DNA from: Drosophila persimilis
Taxonomy: Eukaryota > Arthropoda > Insecta > Diptera > Drosophilidae
Direction: 5' to 3'
Assembly: GCF_003286085.1 (NCBI RefSeq)
Contig: NW_020825369.1
Location: 496,001-560,000 of the forward strand
DNA length: 64,000 bases
Made by a program: the position numbers and the translations under genes. Positions within the stretch are counted from its first letter, which is position 1; each line of letters starts with the position of its first letter. The notes below the pieces were generated by a model, which saw only the letters and a program-made list of their open reading frames with translations, did not search any database and was not told the DNA's origin. This document shows positions 12,734 to 27,814 of the stretch, one piece after another.

Positions 12734-13974
12734 AACCCTCGTTTTTGTTTTTATTAGTGGTGATAGTGGCGCTGAATGGCAGAAAAGTTCGAAAACTATA
12801 CAATATTCCGACATGCGATCAAAAAGAATGAAAAAATGCAATTTGAAATGGGAATTCTGGGAATCTCTTCTCTACCTTACAATATTTTCTTATCAATAAA
12901 GGTATAATTAAAACGTCTTTCCCACACGGAGCTCCGCCACTGGTCAGACCCCCAGATCAGAACTAAAAAATGCTTTTTTGAGTGTCATTAACTAAATTCT
13001 TCTAAATGAAACAAAACTTCACTGCTTAAAAATGTATTCAACTTTATTCCTTCTTATCTATTTCCCTCGAAGATCTATTCGTTTTTTCCTTTCTTTCATG
13101 AAATTTTTGTTAAAATTGTCTAAATATTACTAATATTGTTTCTTAATGTGTCGTTTTTCTTGATTCCGGATACTACAGTAACGTGCAACTTTGAAAACTC
13201 TTTAAAAAGGTCCAAATGAAAATGCATAAGAAATTAAAGCACAGAGTTTTCCGCTGGTCTGCTCTCATCTAACTAATGGCTTTTACTTGGCTTTTCTCTG
13301 TCCAGATTCGGTTTTTTGTTGCTTTCTGCTTTTCCTCTATCTGCCACGTTCCACTGTCAACAGAGCTGAAAAAATTTGTTATTTATGCACTTTGTAGCGC
13401 CAAAAATTCTCCGGCGGCACCTGTCAGTCAACACTTGGAGCAGCGCACAAACAGTTTGAGGGGAGTTCCTGGCAAGCCAAAGGCAAGCTATCTGGGCATA
13501 GGCATGGGGGAGGAGCTGGAGCACCGAATTCTGGATGGACAGTGGCGACTGACTGGCAGCCGTTGACGTTGACGCTGCGCATAGAAGGCAACGAAATGAA
13601 GGGGGTTAGATGGGGGAATGGTTAGATGAATGCCAGTCAAAGAATGCCTCGCGATGAGACCCTCTCCTGGATGGCGCTGACACACTTTGAGCTTTCGGGG
13701 AGAACGAGTGCGAGGATGGGGATGGGGATGCTGACCAGAGACAGGGAAGGAGTGAGCAGTAAGTGCTCCCTGTATAATTGAAGTCGAGTGCGTTACTGTT
13801 ACTGTGGGTAACTTTTGTGTGCCAAGCGATTTCCATTCCCCCCTCCAAACAAACCCCATCCCCGTTTGACATTAGCTTACACAAATTGTGGGCTAATTTC
13901 AACAAAAAAGGAGGAAACCGCTGAAGAACAGAAATGGTACTTTACGGCATGGCAGAAAAAAAGACTTGCTTGAA

Positions 13975-13994
13975 GCTCTCTCTCTCTCTCTCTT
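13975..13994. repeat. (CT)n microsatellite
   Basis: Uninterrupted CT dinucleotides. Such tracts can act as GAGA-factor sites in flies, but no promoter is evident here. Confidence 0.85.
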
Positions 13995-16551
13995 TCGCCT
14001 TAAACCCCTCTTTGGGGCCCTAACCCAACTGTCTGCCACATCGTCTAAAGGTAACAATTTATATAATGAACTGATTTCAAATTTGTGATGTGCTGGCGCC
14101 CGCGAGGCGAATGCAGAGGCTGGGGCCGAGGGATGCGAATGGAACTGACGCGACTCGACGCGACTCGACTTGTTGGCCTGTTCTCGTTCTTGCTCCCGTC
14201 ATTGGTAATTACCGGGCACCGGCAAAAACAACAGTTATCCAAAGTAAGAAGAAGAAAAAAAGAAAAAAGATAAATAAGGACAGGCGTAGCGAAAAGTCCG
14301 AAAAAATAAAAGCGACAGAAAAGGAAAGAATGGCCAATAATATAGCGAATAGAAAATGCTCTTAAGTCTTACATATAATACCATACTATTATATGTGTTT
14401 TATTAAATTCAGATACAACAAGTTTTGCCACTTTTAAACATTCATTTTCATTGCTATATGAGATATCATCAACCAACTCCTCTCATAGCATACCACAATC
14501 TATACCCATCCTCCCGTTCAGATAACCAAGTTCTCTTAGCCCTAAATTCTTTAAAAACACCACATACCCCTTGCCTATGAGGGTATACGAATAATACTGC
14601 AGCAACAGCGGAAAAAAACAGTAAATTGAAACAAGTTTAAGAACTGAACCGACCAGTGCTGGTGCTGTGGTTATTGGTCACCTGTCCTCCGGTATCCACG
14701 AAGGAAGAGTTTCATCGAATACTTTTCGATTACTCTCCCTCAAAAAATGCACCCAAACGGGGTGCGGGGGTTGGGGGGAGAGTCGCGGAAGGAACCGCAA
14801 CATGATTTGGCAACTTTTTTACCCTGCCTTGCCTTGCATTTCCTTGCCCTGCCTTGCCTTGCCCGCAACTTGTAGAAAGAAAAACCCGTCGCTAAATCAT
14901 CTGTTCAGAGGCACCTCCAGCCCAATCCGACCAGACCATTCCACGGCTAAAACCCACCTGACTGGCTGACTTTGTGTGGGAGTCTGTGGTGCAAGATTTT
15001 CGCGGTGGCTTTGAAAATTGTTTGGAATTTTTTTTTCCATCGTTTTGCAACACGTTGCTTGATTCCTTCTTTTTGCTTGATAAAAAAGAAAGTTGACAAA
15101 TTGTTAAGTTTTTTTTTTTTTTCTTTTTTTCCTTCATATTTTCAAATTTTTACTCGTACATTACACATTTGAGGTAGCAAAGAAAAGAGCAGAGCTCTCG
15201 GTTGTCGCTTTTTTGTCCAGTCGTGTTTAAAGAAGAAAAAACCTGTGGCTCTGTGTGGAGTTTTGGCAAGTTTTGTCTTGTATTTTTTGGTTATTTGCCT
15301 CGTTTTTGCGCTGCACTTTGAAAGTTTGTGGAACAAGTTAATCGTCTTTGGGCCTGAAGTTTAGTTTGCTGAATGTTTCAAGGAACGAATGGGTGGGCAG
15401 CTGATTGAATCTGGCGGATGTTGGGTTGTATAATGAGGAAGGGAAGGACTTGTGTTAGCTGCTCCTAACTATAAGTAGTATTCGAATGAAGGACCAACAC
15501 AGCATGTGGTCTGACACTTGGATTTTCTAAAATATGCTACATGCAGCATAGAGGAAATTTTATTATGGTATCTATCCATTTTGCAGTTCGCTAACTCAAA
15601 ATATGATTATCATAGCCAAGCAATTTCTTTTCCATTATCTTTCCCTTACCTTTTTGGCTTCCCGTTTATTAGCCATAATCACTTTAGAGTCACTTCCCCC
15701 ATGCCTCGCCCCATTCGATTTCATTAGCAAATTTGGAAGAGAAAAAAAAAACTAACGAGTATTTTGCAAAATATGCTTTAAATGCATTTAATTAAAAACA
15801 TTTATGCAAATTGCAAACTGTTTACGAAATGTAAGCGCACCCCCCTCTCACTCCCCCTTTCCCACTCCTCACGCGACCCTCTTTCCCGGCCAACACGTAG
15901 CAAAGTTTCACACCATTTGCTATTCGCTGACCGCAGGTGGTTACCCCTCCGCACCGACCGACTCTCTCAAACTTTTTTCCAGAGAGTACAGTACCCTCCT
16001 TTCAGAGGGTACAATGAGTTTGAGCAAGTGTTTTGCAACACTGGAAAGAAAGCTGTTACGATATAGAGATAGGCGAGCGCGAGTGGGCCTAGACATGACG
16101 GGCTGCTTGCTCTCTCTAGGCATTCCATTCGAGGGGGTACAGGTGGCAAAGTTTAAGCAAAATTATACGGATAGATAGCTCACGTAGGACCGATGCATCT
16201 GCAAGCGTATCTGGAGCTTCGGGGCGAAAGGCGAGAATTCTTTTCGTGATCTCTAGCTCTTTCTTGCTCATTATCTGCACTGACGCAAATTATGGGAAAC
16301 GAGTGCAGCAGTTTTTGCCCTCTCTTGGAAAAAGTCAATGCTTATGCTAATTTCTTGTGCCGCGAACTTCCTTTGTCCCCCTTGGGAGCCGCGCCCCATT
16401 CGAATGCATTTTAATTGCACTTTTTCCTGCTCCGCCAGCAACTAATAACTGGCAATTTATTAAAATGTTTTGCGGTTTTCCAGCAAAGTGCTTCGATAGC
16501 GGGGGAAACGGGAGAAAACTCGGCGCTTAGTACACTTTTGGACATTAGCTT

Positions 16552-16580
16552 TTTGTTGTTGTTGTTGTTGTTGTTGTTGC
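16552..16580. repeat. (TTG)n microsatellite
   Basis: Nine TTG units ending in TTGCTGCTG. It creates a poly-Asn run in a minus-strand ORF that has no other gene-like character. Confidence 0.9.
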
Positions 16581-17262
16581 TGCTGTAATTTAATTTCATA
16601 AAAAAAGAAGTAGTAGTGGAAGAAGAAAACACTAAAGAGCTGGATTTGGTTTTTTCGCCATCCGAGCCAAATGCGTTCAGCGAGGCGTGAAAATTTCTCT
16701 ACACCGAGTCGCTGGCGATTTATGTGAGAATTATGTTAAATTAGCCAGCGAAGCGTGCGGTGCCTCCTACCTCTCTTCTTTGGCTAACAAATCTGATCAT
16801 TTTATCAAAGACAAACCAACAAAAATCTGAGAAATTTGAAGGTGAGCAACTTTGCTTTAAATCGAGGCTATGGGTATGCTGTGAACTAGATCTTTTTTGG
16901 GGGAAACAAACTTGAAAGATGAACTATCAGATCTGAATAATTGGGCCTTAATTTTCATTTAAGGGAATATCTCAAGCCGTTCACAGCTGGAGCTTCTGAG
17001 TTAATTTTCTCTTGAGTTTACCCTCATGATGGTACACAGTTTATAGGAATTCCGGTGATAGAGTCCCCCATCAAGTGGAGGCTTAGCTTTGGTACTAATT
17101 AATCCTTTATCCCTTTATCGAAGTATGCAATTAACGACTGTGTTCTCTTTGAAATGAGAGTCAAAATTGTGTTTCAAATTTAAGCCTAGTATCGAAGCAA
17201 AAGATTAATTCAATTTTGAACTCTGTGAGAGCAAAAAAAGACCAACCGCCCAGTGCTCAGCA

Positions 17263-17787
17263 ATGAGAGAACCGACGGAACCATCAATTGAAGCGAGTGG
17301 ACCGGAAACGATATCAAGTACGGAGGAAGCCTGTTGCCTTCTTGACAGCCTACACCTGCACATCTACCATCTTCTGGAGGACCAGGCGGCCCAGAATCAC
17401 CAGCTCAGTAGGGAGACATCGAAGGCCCGCCTGATCCTGGCCAGAGTTCGCCTGCAGGAGGGCAACCAGCGCACGTCAGCCGAGGCCCAGCTGCCCCGAT
17501 ATCGGCCATTCAAGGCCCTGTGTCGGCTGGTCGAGGAAGCTGGGCCCTGGGGCACCATCATCAAGCTAATTCGATCGGCAGTCGAGCCCAATCGGGGTTA
17601 TTTCCAGCCGGTGACGTTTATCTTCGGCGCCTTAGTTCCGTCCAGCCTGCGAGTGGCGAGTCGAAAATGGGAGCACTGTGTGGATCAGATCGTGGACTGT
17701 GCCAACACCCAGAGAGAACTGCAAGCGACTATGGTCTCCATAAGGCAACTGAGAAGGTCTGTCTCGCTCCAAGGTGTACACAAATGA
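17263..17787 (+). CDS. Vma22: CCDC115/Vma22-like V-ATPase assembly factor
   Basis: Single-exon ORF of 174 residues. An N-terminal helical stretch at about 21-70 (LDSLHLHIYHLLED, then SKARLILARVRLQEGN) and a C-terminal part at about 119-165 (FGALVPSSLRVA, then helix) match the plan of human CCDC115: an N-terminal coiled coil, a variable linker and the conserved F-G-x-L-V-P-x-S-L-R-x-A motif. CCDC115 is the metazoan counterpart of yeast Vma22, which helps assemble the V0 sector of the proton pump at the ER and Golgi. The ATG has a favourable CAGCAATG context. AATAAA follows 74 bases after the stop, so the transcription unit is compact. It stands alone between minus-strand genes. The family call is from sequence pattern, not a search. 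Confidence 0.85.
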   Translation: MREPTEPSIEASGPETISSTEEACCLLDSLHLHIYHLLEDQAAQNHQLSRETSKARLILARVRLQEGNQRTSAEAQLPRYRPFKALCRLVEEAGPWGTIIKLIRSAVEPNRGYFQPVTFIFGALVPSSLRVASRKWEHCVDQIVDCANTQRELQATMVSIRQLRRSVSLQGVHK

Positions 17788-17860
17788 TACGCTATAGAAG
17801 GCACTTTAATTATAAGTAAAAAGTACTGCTTTAAATAGAAAAAAACAAAAGGGATTTTCT

Positions 17861-17866
17861 AATAAA
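17861..17866 (+). terminator. Poly(A) signal of the CCDC115-like gene
   Basis: AATAAA 74 bases after the TGA, followed by a T-rich run. Confidence 0.7.
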
Positions 17867-19926
17867 TCGTTTTTTTTTCATATTCTTGTAGGTAATGGAA
17901 GTATGTTTTTGCTTCGCCTAAGTCGAGGCTATAAATAGAGTCGCTAATATCATTGATAATTTGATTCTGCCATCGTATTATTGCATATTAGATGGGCATT
18001 TGGTTCGGTGAGTGAATGCTATTGGAAAAGAGTACCTTATGAATAATTCGTAAACATAAATACCATAAATATATAACGCACCGGAATAGGGTTCGAATCG
18101 AAAAGCATAGACCATAGAATAGACCATCCAAGGCAGAAAATTTTAAAGTGATTCGACAAGGTCCGGTCCTAGGTTTTCGGAATCTTAAATATAAATAACT
18201 ATCGTAATACATTAAACCTGCACTGTACAACCGAAAAAGTGTTGAATACTGCTCGAACAGTGCTTAGAAAATATCCTTCAAACGTGAATCTGCCATGGAC
18301 TCGCCTGATTTGTGATTTAAAGTGTCGTTTTGCCCCACAGTTTCTGTACTCGTACCTCTTTGATTTGTTCGATAACCCTTGCAATGCCGGGCATCAATTA
18401 TAGTCTAGTTAAAAATAAAATCAAATGCCAGAGCAGCCAGCATTGACGACATTGTCGATTCAGTGGCTGGCCTAGCCTGGCCCCCCTCTGCCACTCCCCT
18501 CGGCTCCGCTGCTCGGCTCGGATCGGCTCGGCTCCACTGCCGCCTCCCCTTTTAGCGGAGTCGTGGCGGCGGCAATTATGCGGCATTTTCTTTGGCCCCT
18601 AGCCACAAACGAGTTTCTTTCCGCCGAGATATCTTTGCTTTGCTGTATTTCTGCGACATACAGCGGCAACTACAACAAAATACCAGAAATAACTTGAAAA
18701 TCCATTAAACAACTGTCGGGAACGACTGCCGCCTGGCCCAAAGGGATAAAGATAAAAGTTTTGTCAACTCTGGTCCGGCGGCAAGAAGGAGGCTACCCTG
18801 ACAAGTGATAACAATGTGTCAGTCGATAACAAGAGACAACGTCCTTGGCTTCAATTTTCTCTGTCTGCCACAGCAACAACATAAACTCCGACGCCAACTC
18901 GAGCTCGAACTCCAACTCCAACTCCAACCCCAACTGAGACTACGACTCCGACTTCGATTTATATTGATTTTTGCAAACATTCGTGGAAGAAAAAAAGTGA
19001 AAGGCCACTCTGAAGGGTAACCATAACCTGTTTCCACAAACATTTCTGCACTTTTTGTTATATCTGTTTGGCATTAAGAAAGTGAAGCCAGCTGGAAGTT
19101 GAGGGAGTTGCGTGGTACCCCCACAGTACACCCAGAAATACATACATATGTACATACAATACCAATAAATCTCCATCAAAGAGTGTGAGAATTGGATAGA
19201 TGTTGGGGCTGATGTGCAACCGGAACTTATTGGATCGAATGTGAGTTTGAAGAATTCTGCATCCAAACAAATAAAATCAGTTCGTTTCTTGCAAAAGTTT
19301 CTAAATATTCCCAATCCACCTAACAGGATACACTAGAGCCCTGCATGAATCCATCAAATTCATAAAATCATTACGATCTTTAGGAATGCTTACTTCGGTG
19401 AGATTCGGATCACACCGAACCACTAAAAGCAAAGTGCGAGCATTGCGGATTAAAATCTCTGAAGAACGGAGTTCGTGTCCTTTCGGCTTTTGACATTGAA
19501 AAAAAAATGCTGAACAAATATATTTATTTTATTTAGCGCAAAACATTCTCTTGCTATATTTGAAATAATTTTTTGTTTTCAGTGTAAAGCACTGCACCAC
19601 TTTCTCAAATGGAGAGTGAGCGGGGGAAAAAAACCGAAATTGCGGATCTCAGACAGTAAAAATGGCGATACCGGCATCGTTCTGGGACGCTGAGACGCTG
19701 ATTCAAGCGAATACCCACCGAATCGATTCGGTTGCCTGTTCATGCAGGGCAACAGCCGCTTCTTTCACAGTACGCAAGTGATAGAAATGTAAGGCTCATA
19801 TTTGGACCATTCACCAGACATTGTCCAAGCCGATGTGCGAACGAAATAAAACAATCTATCTAAATTTTGAGATGGTTGAATGGTTTCCAATTCTCGCCAT
19901 CCAAAAATTGCATATAATTTACCCAA
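17867..19926. other. Gene-free region before the serine protease
   Basis: Mostly noncoding with mixed low-complexity parts: GGCTCG-type repeats near 18500-18540 and AACTCC repeats near 18895-18935. A 38-codon ORF at 19661-19777 has a good AAAATGG start context but no recognisable motif. The protease 3' UTR probably extends into the right end. Confidence 0.5.
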
Positions 19927-21403
<1,477 letters not shown>

Positions 21404-21466
21404 ATTTTCCTGGATTTGCCTGGATTTGAATCGAACCGAACCGAACGAAACGCGCCGCAGAATCCG

Positions 21467-21548
21467 ACTGATGAGAAGAGTTCCCTTATTAACTGTTCTT
21501 ATAGACACGACACAGTCCAGTAGATCGATCTCCGAGCCGATATTTATA
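21467..21548 (-). promoter_or_regulatory. Candidate core promoter of the serine protease
   Basis: Two TATA-like boxes on the minus strand: TATAAATA at 21548-21541 and TATAAG at 21503-21498. A TCAGTC initiator has its A at 21469, about 34 bases downstream of the second box. The start would give a 5' UTR of about 66 bases before the ATG at 21403. Spacing is slightly longer than typical. Confidence 0.5.
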
Positions 21549-22682
21549 TCCAAGCATAAACCCATTAAAAAAACTTAAAAACTTAATGAAGAACTAAAAC
21601 TGTCCATCAAATCATTTTATCAGACAAGCTCCTTTGCATATTCAAAAAACTTCAACCGATCATGTCCGCGGCGAAAAGCCCTTAATCATTACTTGACCTA
21701 GTTCAAGATCTGTAAAAAGAACCCGAACTCATATATCAAGCAAATAAATGTATCATTTCAGCATTCTACCATCTTTTCTTGTTCTTGTTAGGCGAAAAAC
21801 AAAAACAAACGGGCTCTGAAGTGTTTCAATGTTTTGTCTTTATCAGAATTTTATGATTTTGGATTTGCATTTTGGTCGCGCAGCTTTCTTTTCCCCCGAA
21901 AGAGCCTGCGTTCTCGAAGCGAACAGATCAAAGAGAGATTCATAGTTTTGAGTATGACCCATAAATGGGGTTTATGGGCAATATAAATTGGCAATTATGG
22001 AGTGCTACATGAAAACAATTACCGAAAAAGAAAAAAAAAAAACATTTTAAGCAATTACGAAAATTCATAGAAAGCTGACCCCAGGTGATCTGTAGATGTT
22101 GGGGTCACCAAATATTACAGGAGTGGCATACAAAAGACTGAGTGGCAAAGCCAGAGAACTAGCCCATTAATTGATTTATTTATTGTCTCCTTTTCGTCCT
22201 GTATTGTGTCTTTTGTCCCCAAAATACTTCCAATACTCCTTCTATCGCCATCTAAATTAACATTTTAAAACATTTCCGTTTCCCTGTCAAGATTTAAAGC
22301 TTTTTAGCCCAATATCACAACGGATGCTGCCATTAAAAACGCCCAGGGGCATCATAAACGAAAAGCCCAAAACATGTTTTCCCAAATGAAAGTAAATTGA
22401 CTTCCTCAAATCAAAAAGCTAACAAGATGACCACAAACCGAAACCAACCCACAAGAAATAAATATTCTGAAGATGATCGAGAGAAAATAGAAAGTAAAAA
22501 GAACTCTCAATGCAACGAACAAATAAATTGGGTCAAACTAATGAAGATACCGATAAAGATGCGTATAATCGCGGGAGAAGACTGGAAATACTTGTAAATG
22601 GGATGATGTTTATAATCGGGCGGCTTGTTGGACCAACAGCGAGCCCAGAGCCTCCGAAAATGATACAAGGTGCACGAAAACC

Positions 22683-22742
22683 CAGCCTCCGCCCCAGCCC
22701 CAGCCCCAGACCCCTAGCCCAAGCCCAAGCCCAAGCCCAAAC
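22683..22742. repeat. CCCAGC / AAGCCC tandem repeats
   Basis: Two adjacent six-base-unit arrays in noncoding DNA. Confidence 0.85.
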
Positions 22743-23034
22743 CCGACTCTGACCCGAGTGAAAGAGCGCCGAAGTATTTGGGTCATCTCAGTGAGGCGTC
22801 AGCTTAGAAGCCGATGAGGAACAGCACAAAATAAAAAAAAAAAAAAATTGAATAGATGATGACACCAAAGCCAGTCTCACACAGACACACTCACGCTCAC
22901 ACTGGCAGAAAGAAAGTCTCTTTAATTTATTTATTTATATGCAAGCCGCTAGAATCAATGAGAAGAAAGTTCTTCCAAACAGCATACAGCATCCCAAAAG
23001 AAACGAGTTTTTCTCTCCATCTGAGTCTCAGTCC

Positions 23035-23082
23035 AGGCTCGGCTTGGCTCGGCTTGGCTCGGCTCGGCTCGGCTTGGCTCTC
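23035..23082. repeat. CGGCT/TGGCT pentamer array
   Basis: Nine or so five-base units alternating CGGCT and TGGCT. Confidence 0.85.
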
Positions 23083-23221
23083 TTCTACTCAGAATACAAC
23101 TTGAACGAAGTTGAGATGGAGTCGGCGTCGGGTGCCTCTTCACCGACATCTTCATTGAGAAAGGAAGGCTTCAAGTCTCAGTGAGTCAGTGAGTGAAGTA
23201 TGGAGTATCTTTGGATAGCGT

Positions 23222-23270
23222 TTGCCTGGCTGCCTGGCTGGCTGGCTGGCTGCCTGGCTGGCTGGCTGAC
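23222..23270. repeat. GGCT / CTGGCTGC tandem array
   Basis: A GGCT-based array interrupted by two GCCTGGCT units, about 150 bases from the related pentamer array. Confidence 0.85.
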
Positions 23271-26200
23271 TATTTATGGCCAATAGATCTTGTTGCTGTT
23301 GAAGTTGTTGGTCAATGCGTTCCACTTGCATTAAACTGGGTCAGCGCAGAACCCGAGAAGATGCAGCAAAGCAATAAAAGCCCGAAGTAAATGGTCGAAA
23401 GCATCCCCCCCGCCCCAAACCAGCACTGGAAGACGACGTTCTAAAGACCCAACCAAAAATAATTCAAAATTCATTTAGTTCGTCCGTCAGTCACTCTTCG
23501 AAATGCTGCTTCAGTTGTTGCATGTTTGGCATTCGGTTGTCTTACAAATCTATGGTCAATTATCGCATTTTTTATTATTAACCTGCAGTTGTGGCTGCAC
23601 TTAGTTAGTTAGCTTAGCTATTTGCTGTCTTATTTTAATGATTGTCACTTTGGGAAAACTTTCTCAGGCTTTATTAAGTTTCACCGGCCCACGGGCACGA
23701 TTTTGCTTATGACTTTTGCGGAATTGCTTGTGCGCATCGTGCATTGAATTTAATGTTGTATGTAATTGTAAGCCAAGATATGGCAAATGCGAAATATTTT
23801 AATGGATTTTTGATAATGATTTTTGAATCGGACCTTTCCCCTCCAAAACCCATACTCCTTTACTTTCGGTTGCCTATTTTTATCAAGTGTTCTTATTTAT
23901 AAATATGTATTTTTTTCTTAACAAGTTCGCTGCTGTAGTCTTTTGTTTTTTCTCTGTGCTGCTCAAGGCCCCTGCTTCATTTTCAACCATGACTCAATAT
24001 AAATCATATAAAATAGTTGGGGAGTGAAAAAAAAAACTCAAATATCATTGTGGACCACCTTCAACTTCGCTTGACATTTGAAAGTAGCCAGCCGAAGCAA
24101 TAAATATGCAAAATGAACGAAAACACGTTTGCCAAAATTGATTCTCAATTTTCTTGTTTTCTTGAAATCTTCATTTGCTGCATTCGAAAAATAAACAGTA
24201 AATAAAACTAATGGAAACGAAAGAAAATATAAAATATTGATGAAATAAGAAACAAAACTGAAAACTGGTTGGGGCTGTTGACATCGTCGGGAGGCTCCAT
24301 TTACGGGCCACAAAAAGTCGTTACTCGTATTACCCGCCGTCCAACGCCTTCTGTGGATTCTACAAAACCAGGCAGCCCCCTCCTCCATTTCTCCTCCTCC
24401 CTCCCCCCCTCCTGCTGGTGGGTGTTTTGTATGTGCCACGCAATTGTGCGGTGAGGTAATTAATAAGCCTGCAACAACAACAGCACTAAGAGAGCCACAG
24501 CCAGAGCCAGAGCCCCAGCTGAAATTGAATGTTGCGCTGTGAGCCGGCTCGGCTCGGCTCGGCCCGGGCATACTAAGCAGCCACCATCCGTCCCAGCCCG
24601 GCTTGGTTACTGACCATACCCAAGACGAGTTTCTGTTAACTGTTATAGGGTTTCAGTGCTTTTTGGGCCTTTGCGCAAGTGCAGTAGCTCCGAAACCAGT
24701 CAATGCAAAAGTCAATGCAAACAAGCCACAAGTTTTGGGGATAGGGTTTCAACGGAGGATGATTGTTGTGACTTTAAGTGATGGATCTTTCGACAATTTT
24801 TCCATTTCAGCATGTTTCTTCGCCCCCCATTTGTGCCTATAGGGGAGGAGTATAGGCTTGGGCGAAAATCTTTCAAAGTTGGGAAGAGCCGGAACGCACA
24901 ACTCGGCAAACATTCCATTCTATTTCTATTTCTTTCAATTTGAATTGAAATTTTGCTGGAAATTCAAATACAGGAGTGTGCACATATGAGTAGATCATGG
25001 AGTTTGGCGAGGCCAGAGCGGACCAGAGACCAGAGACCAGACCCGATACCAGACCCCATACCTATGCAATATTTCTGAAACGGCAACAGCAACTTCAGGT
25101 TGTCTAACAATTTTAACCCAGTTTTGCTTATTTCTTTTTTACGTTTTCCGATTTTTTTTTTTTGCTTTCCACATTCTTGTAGGAGCTGCACAACACCATA
25201 AACAAGTTTTTTTCTTGGCTTGAGCCAAGAAAAGCCAAAGCAAAACTGGCAAAAACGACCGAAACGGAAAAATAAAACAGAGTGTGGTGCGCAAATTGAA
25301 ATTGAAGCTAATGAAAAGGCCAAATTGCCAAGTGTAGAAGAAGAGGAAACAAAAACACCCGAGAAACAATCGTGCATACACACCGTGCCCGTATGTGGGC
25401 TCGAAAGAAGAGCATAGGAAACAATTGTAACATTTATCAGGTTACAAATCAGCCCTGTGCAATGGGCTCTTGGCGGAGACTTGAAAGTGGAGGATATGTG
25501 CGGTCATGCATTACGGTTGAGCAATACGGGTCAATAGGGATTTACGGTTAGACATGCGCGGCGCCTAAGTAGGTGCGGAAATAGCCAGCCAACGTAATGA
25601 GAACGCTGGACGATTAACTTAACCATCGCCCGATGCGAGTACACAATGAGATCCATGGCATGTCATGGTATGGTACGGTGTATGGTGTACGCCGTATGGT
25701 GTACAAGTTCTCGTATGTGTGCCATGCCATCGCCTCGTCTGATGTGGATGCTCCATCAATGGCCGGCGAGTGGGTCAGCCAGCAGCGAGGGGCAGGTGAA
25801 TGAGCTTGCCTCCAGCCTGCAGCCAGCCAGCGACAAATGGGAACAGAACAATAATGTTTGAGGTTTGTCAAGTTGTTTACAGTTATTGGAAGCGGTTTAG
25901 TTGCCGGATATTCTCGGGCCACGGCCAACCCGTGAGTGCTCATTTCCCAGAGTGTTATGAATTATAGCTCAATCTGCACAGAATTTTTGAGAAAGCGCCC
26001 AAGAAGCAAGCAAAGCAACGCAATACGGAAAGAAAATAAACAAATACGGGAAAAATTACACCATAAATATACCAAAAATATACGAAAAATGGTTCCATCC
26101 AAAAAAACCAGCAAAACTGATTCATTCTGATCCTCCATTTGATCCCACCCCCCGCATAAGCATGTGACATAATACCACACAACAACAAAATACTCAAATT

Positions 26201-27782
26201 ACCCATATTAGCAAGTTTTATGATCTTCAGGCCATTATAATTTTGTGTTTCGTCAATTCCAGGCCAAGATAAATGAAAGCCATTCACAAAACTGGTCAAC
26301 TAAATAACGCTCCATCATAGTTTTCGGGGAGGGGGGCTTTTGTTAGTGGCTTAGTGTAAGGTATATTTGAAGAGTCCGAGGGTTCAGTGACCCCTCCGTC
26401 GTTCCAGCTACTTGGGCAGTTTTCCCCTGTCCGTCGTCTGCTGTGTCTGTGCGGTGCGTCTTATTGTTCTACAAGTGTAGTCTTCCAGCAGTAGTTTCGG
26501 TTCAGTTTCTCTCTGTCTCCTCTCCTTTCCTCTCCTCCGCTGGCCCGGCACCACCCCAACCCGGTGTCATCTCACTCCAAAGTCACACATTTCTCTAAGT
26601 CATGATCCAAAGGTACTAACTACTGGAAGGGGCCCCAAAGAGAGTTGAGTTCGTAGAAGAATGGTAAGCATGTGCTGTAGGTATTGTGTAGGTCTCTCTC
26701 GTAATTACGTATTATTTTAACTTGATGGTTTCGTTGGGGAATACACGTACTATATATAGCCACTTGGCATCTGGCTAACTGTAGCCAGAGCTCCTGGTCT
26801 CGTGGTCTCGTGGTATCGTGGTCTCGTTTATTTTTATGCCTTTCTGCATCATTTTCACACATAAAAGACGCATAAAAATGTTTTATTATCATTTAAAAGT
26901 CAAATTTATGATAGTTTTTTTTTTCTTAACCACTGTGACTGTAGTTTCAGGTGAAATGCTTAACGGTTTTCGGTGGCTTTGGGGCAAATTCTTAGAAAAA
27001 GAAACCAAACGGTATCGATAAATATTCTTTGCTTTGCTTTCTGCTTTCTGATTTCTGCTTTCAACTGTATTGTAGGTCTGTCCTAATGGTTTATTAATTA
27101 ATAAACAATTTCATAGCCCTCTACATGGATGATGATACCTCTAGAGCTGACGGTGCCATTGGGTAGATGTTGATAGATGCTTCTCTAGATGGCCGATGAC
27201 ACAATTATTGATACTAATCATAGCCTTGAAAAAGATGATGTATTTCATACTTTGTTGGCTGTAATAAAGACTTAAAGAGCAGCTCGGGGCCAGATGGATC
27301 TTTCGATAAAGGTAATTAATAACGAACGGCGGTAAGAACTGCAAATATTGAAGAGTGCCACAGAAAATTCCACTTGTACTTGCCTTTCATTCAACTAAAG
27401 ACTTAACAAATACATCATCACATTTCCATTTCGATCTTTATCTTTATCGTTCATCTTCCCATCTTCATGTGGCGGCTTAGGCCTTAGCTAATTGCTCGCA
27501 ACACTTATTTAATTTGAAAAAATATGCTTTGTTCGGTCCGAAAAATGAAGCAATTACAAAATGCCAAAAACGAGGTGCGACGGGGCGTTCGTTCCACTTG
27601 AGAAGTGTTGAGCTTCAATTGGCAGCCGGCTGCTCGGGCGTTTTATACTTATTTTAAAACAAATATCAAAAATGTTTAACAAAACGGCAACCTCAACAGC
27701 AGCAACCTTGACATTGACAGACTGACTGACAAGTTGCGTCAAAGATGTGCAACGACTTGGAAAGACACCAGCGCCATGGCTA

Positions 27783-27814
27783 TACCCAGCCCCAGACCCA
27801 GACCCAGACCCAGA
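27783..27814. repeat. CCCAGA hexamer array
   Basis: About five CCCAGA/CCCAGC units. Confidence 0.85.

Larger units (their letters stand above)
12734..17262. other. Gene-free region between the PDZ gene and the CCDC115-like gene
   Basis: No ORF reads like a protein. It contains a CT tract at 13975-13994, poly-T runs near 15110-15130 and a (TTG)n run at 16552-16580. The PDZ gene's noncoding first exon and promoter may lie here or further right. The sequence near 15840-16150 has short AGAG/CTCTC direct repeats but no recognised element. Confidence 0.5.

Noticed and set aside
18088..18110. GGTTCGAATC, a tRNA B-box-like motif
   Set aside because: No A box or cloverleaf could be formed from the flanking sequence.
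24038..24571. 177-codon minus-strand ORF
   Set aside because: Starts amid GGCTCG repeats, has no domain and degrades into AT-rich residues; typical chance ORF.
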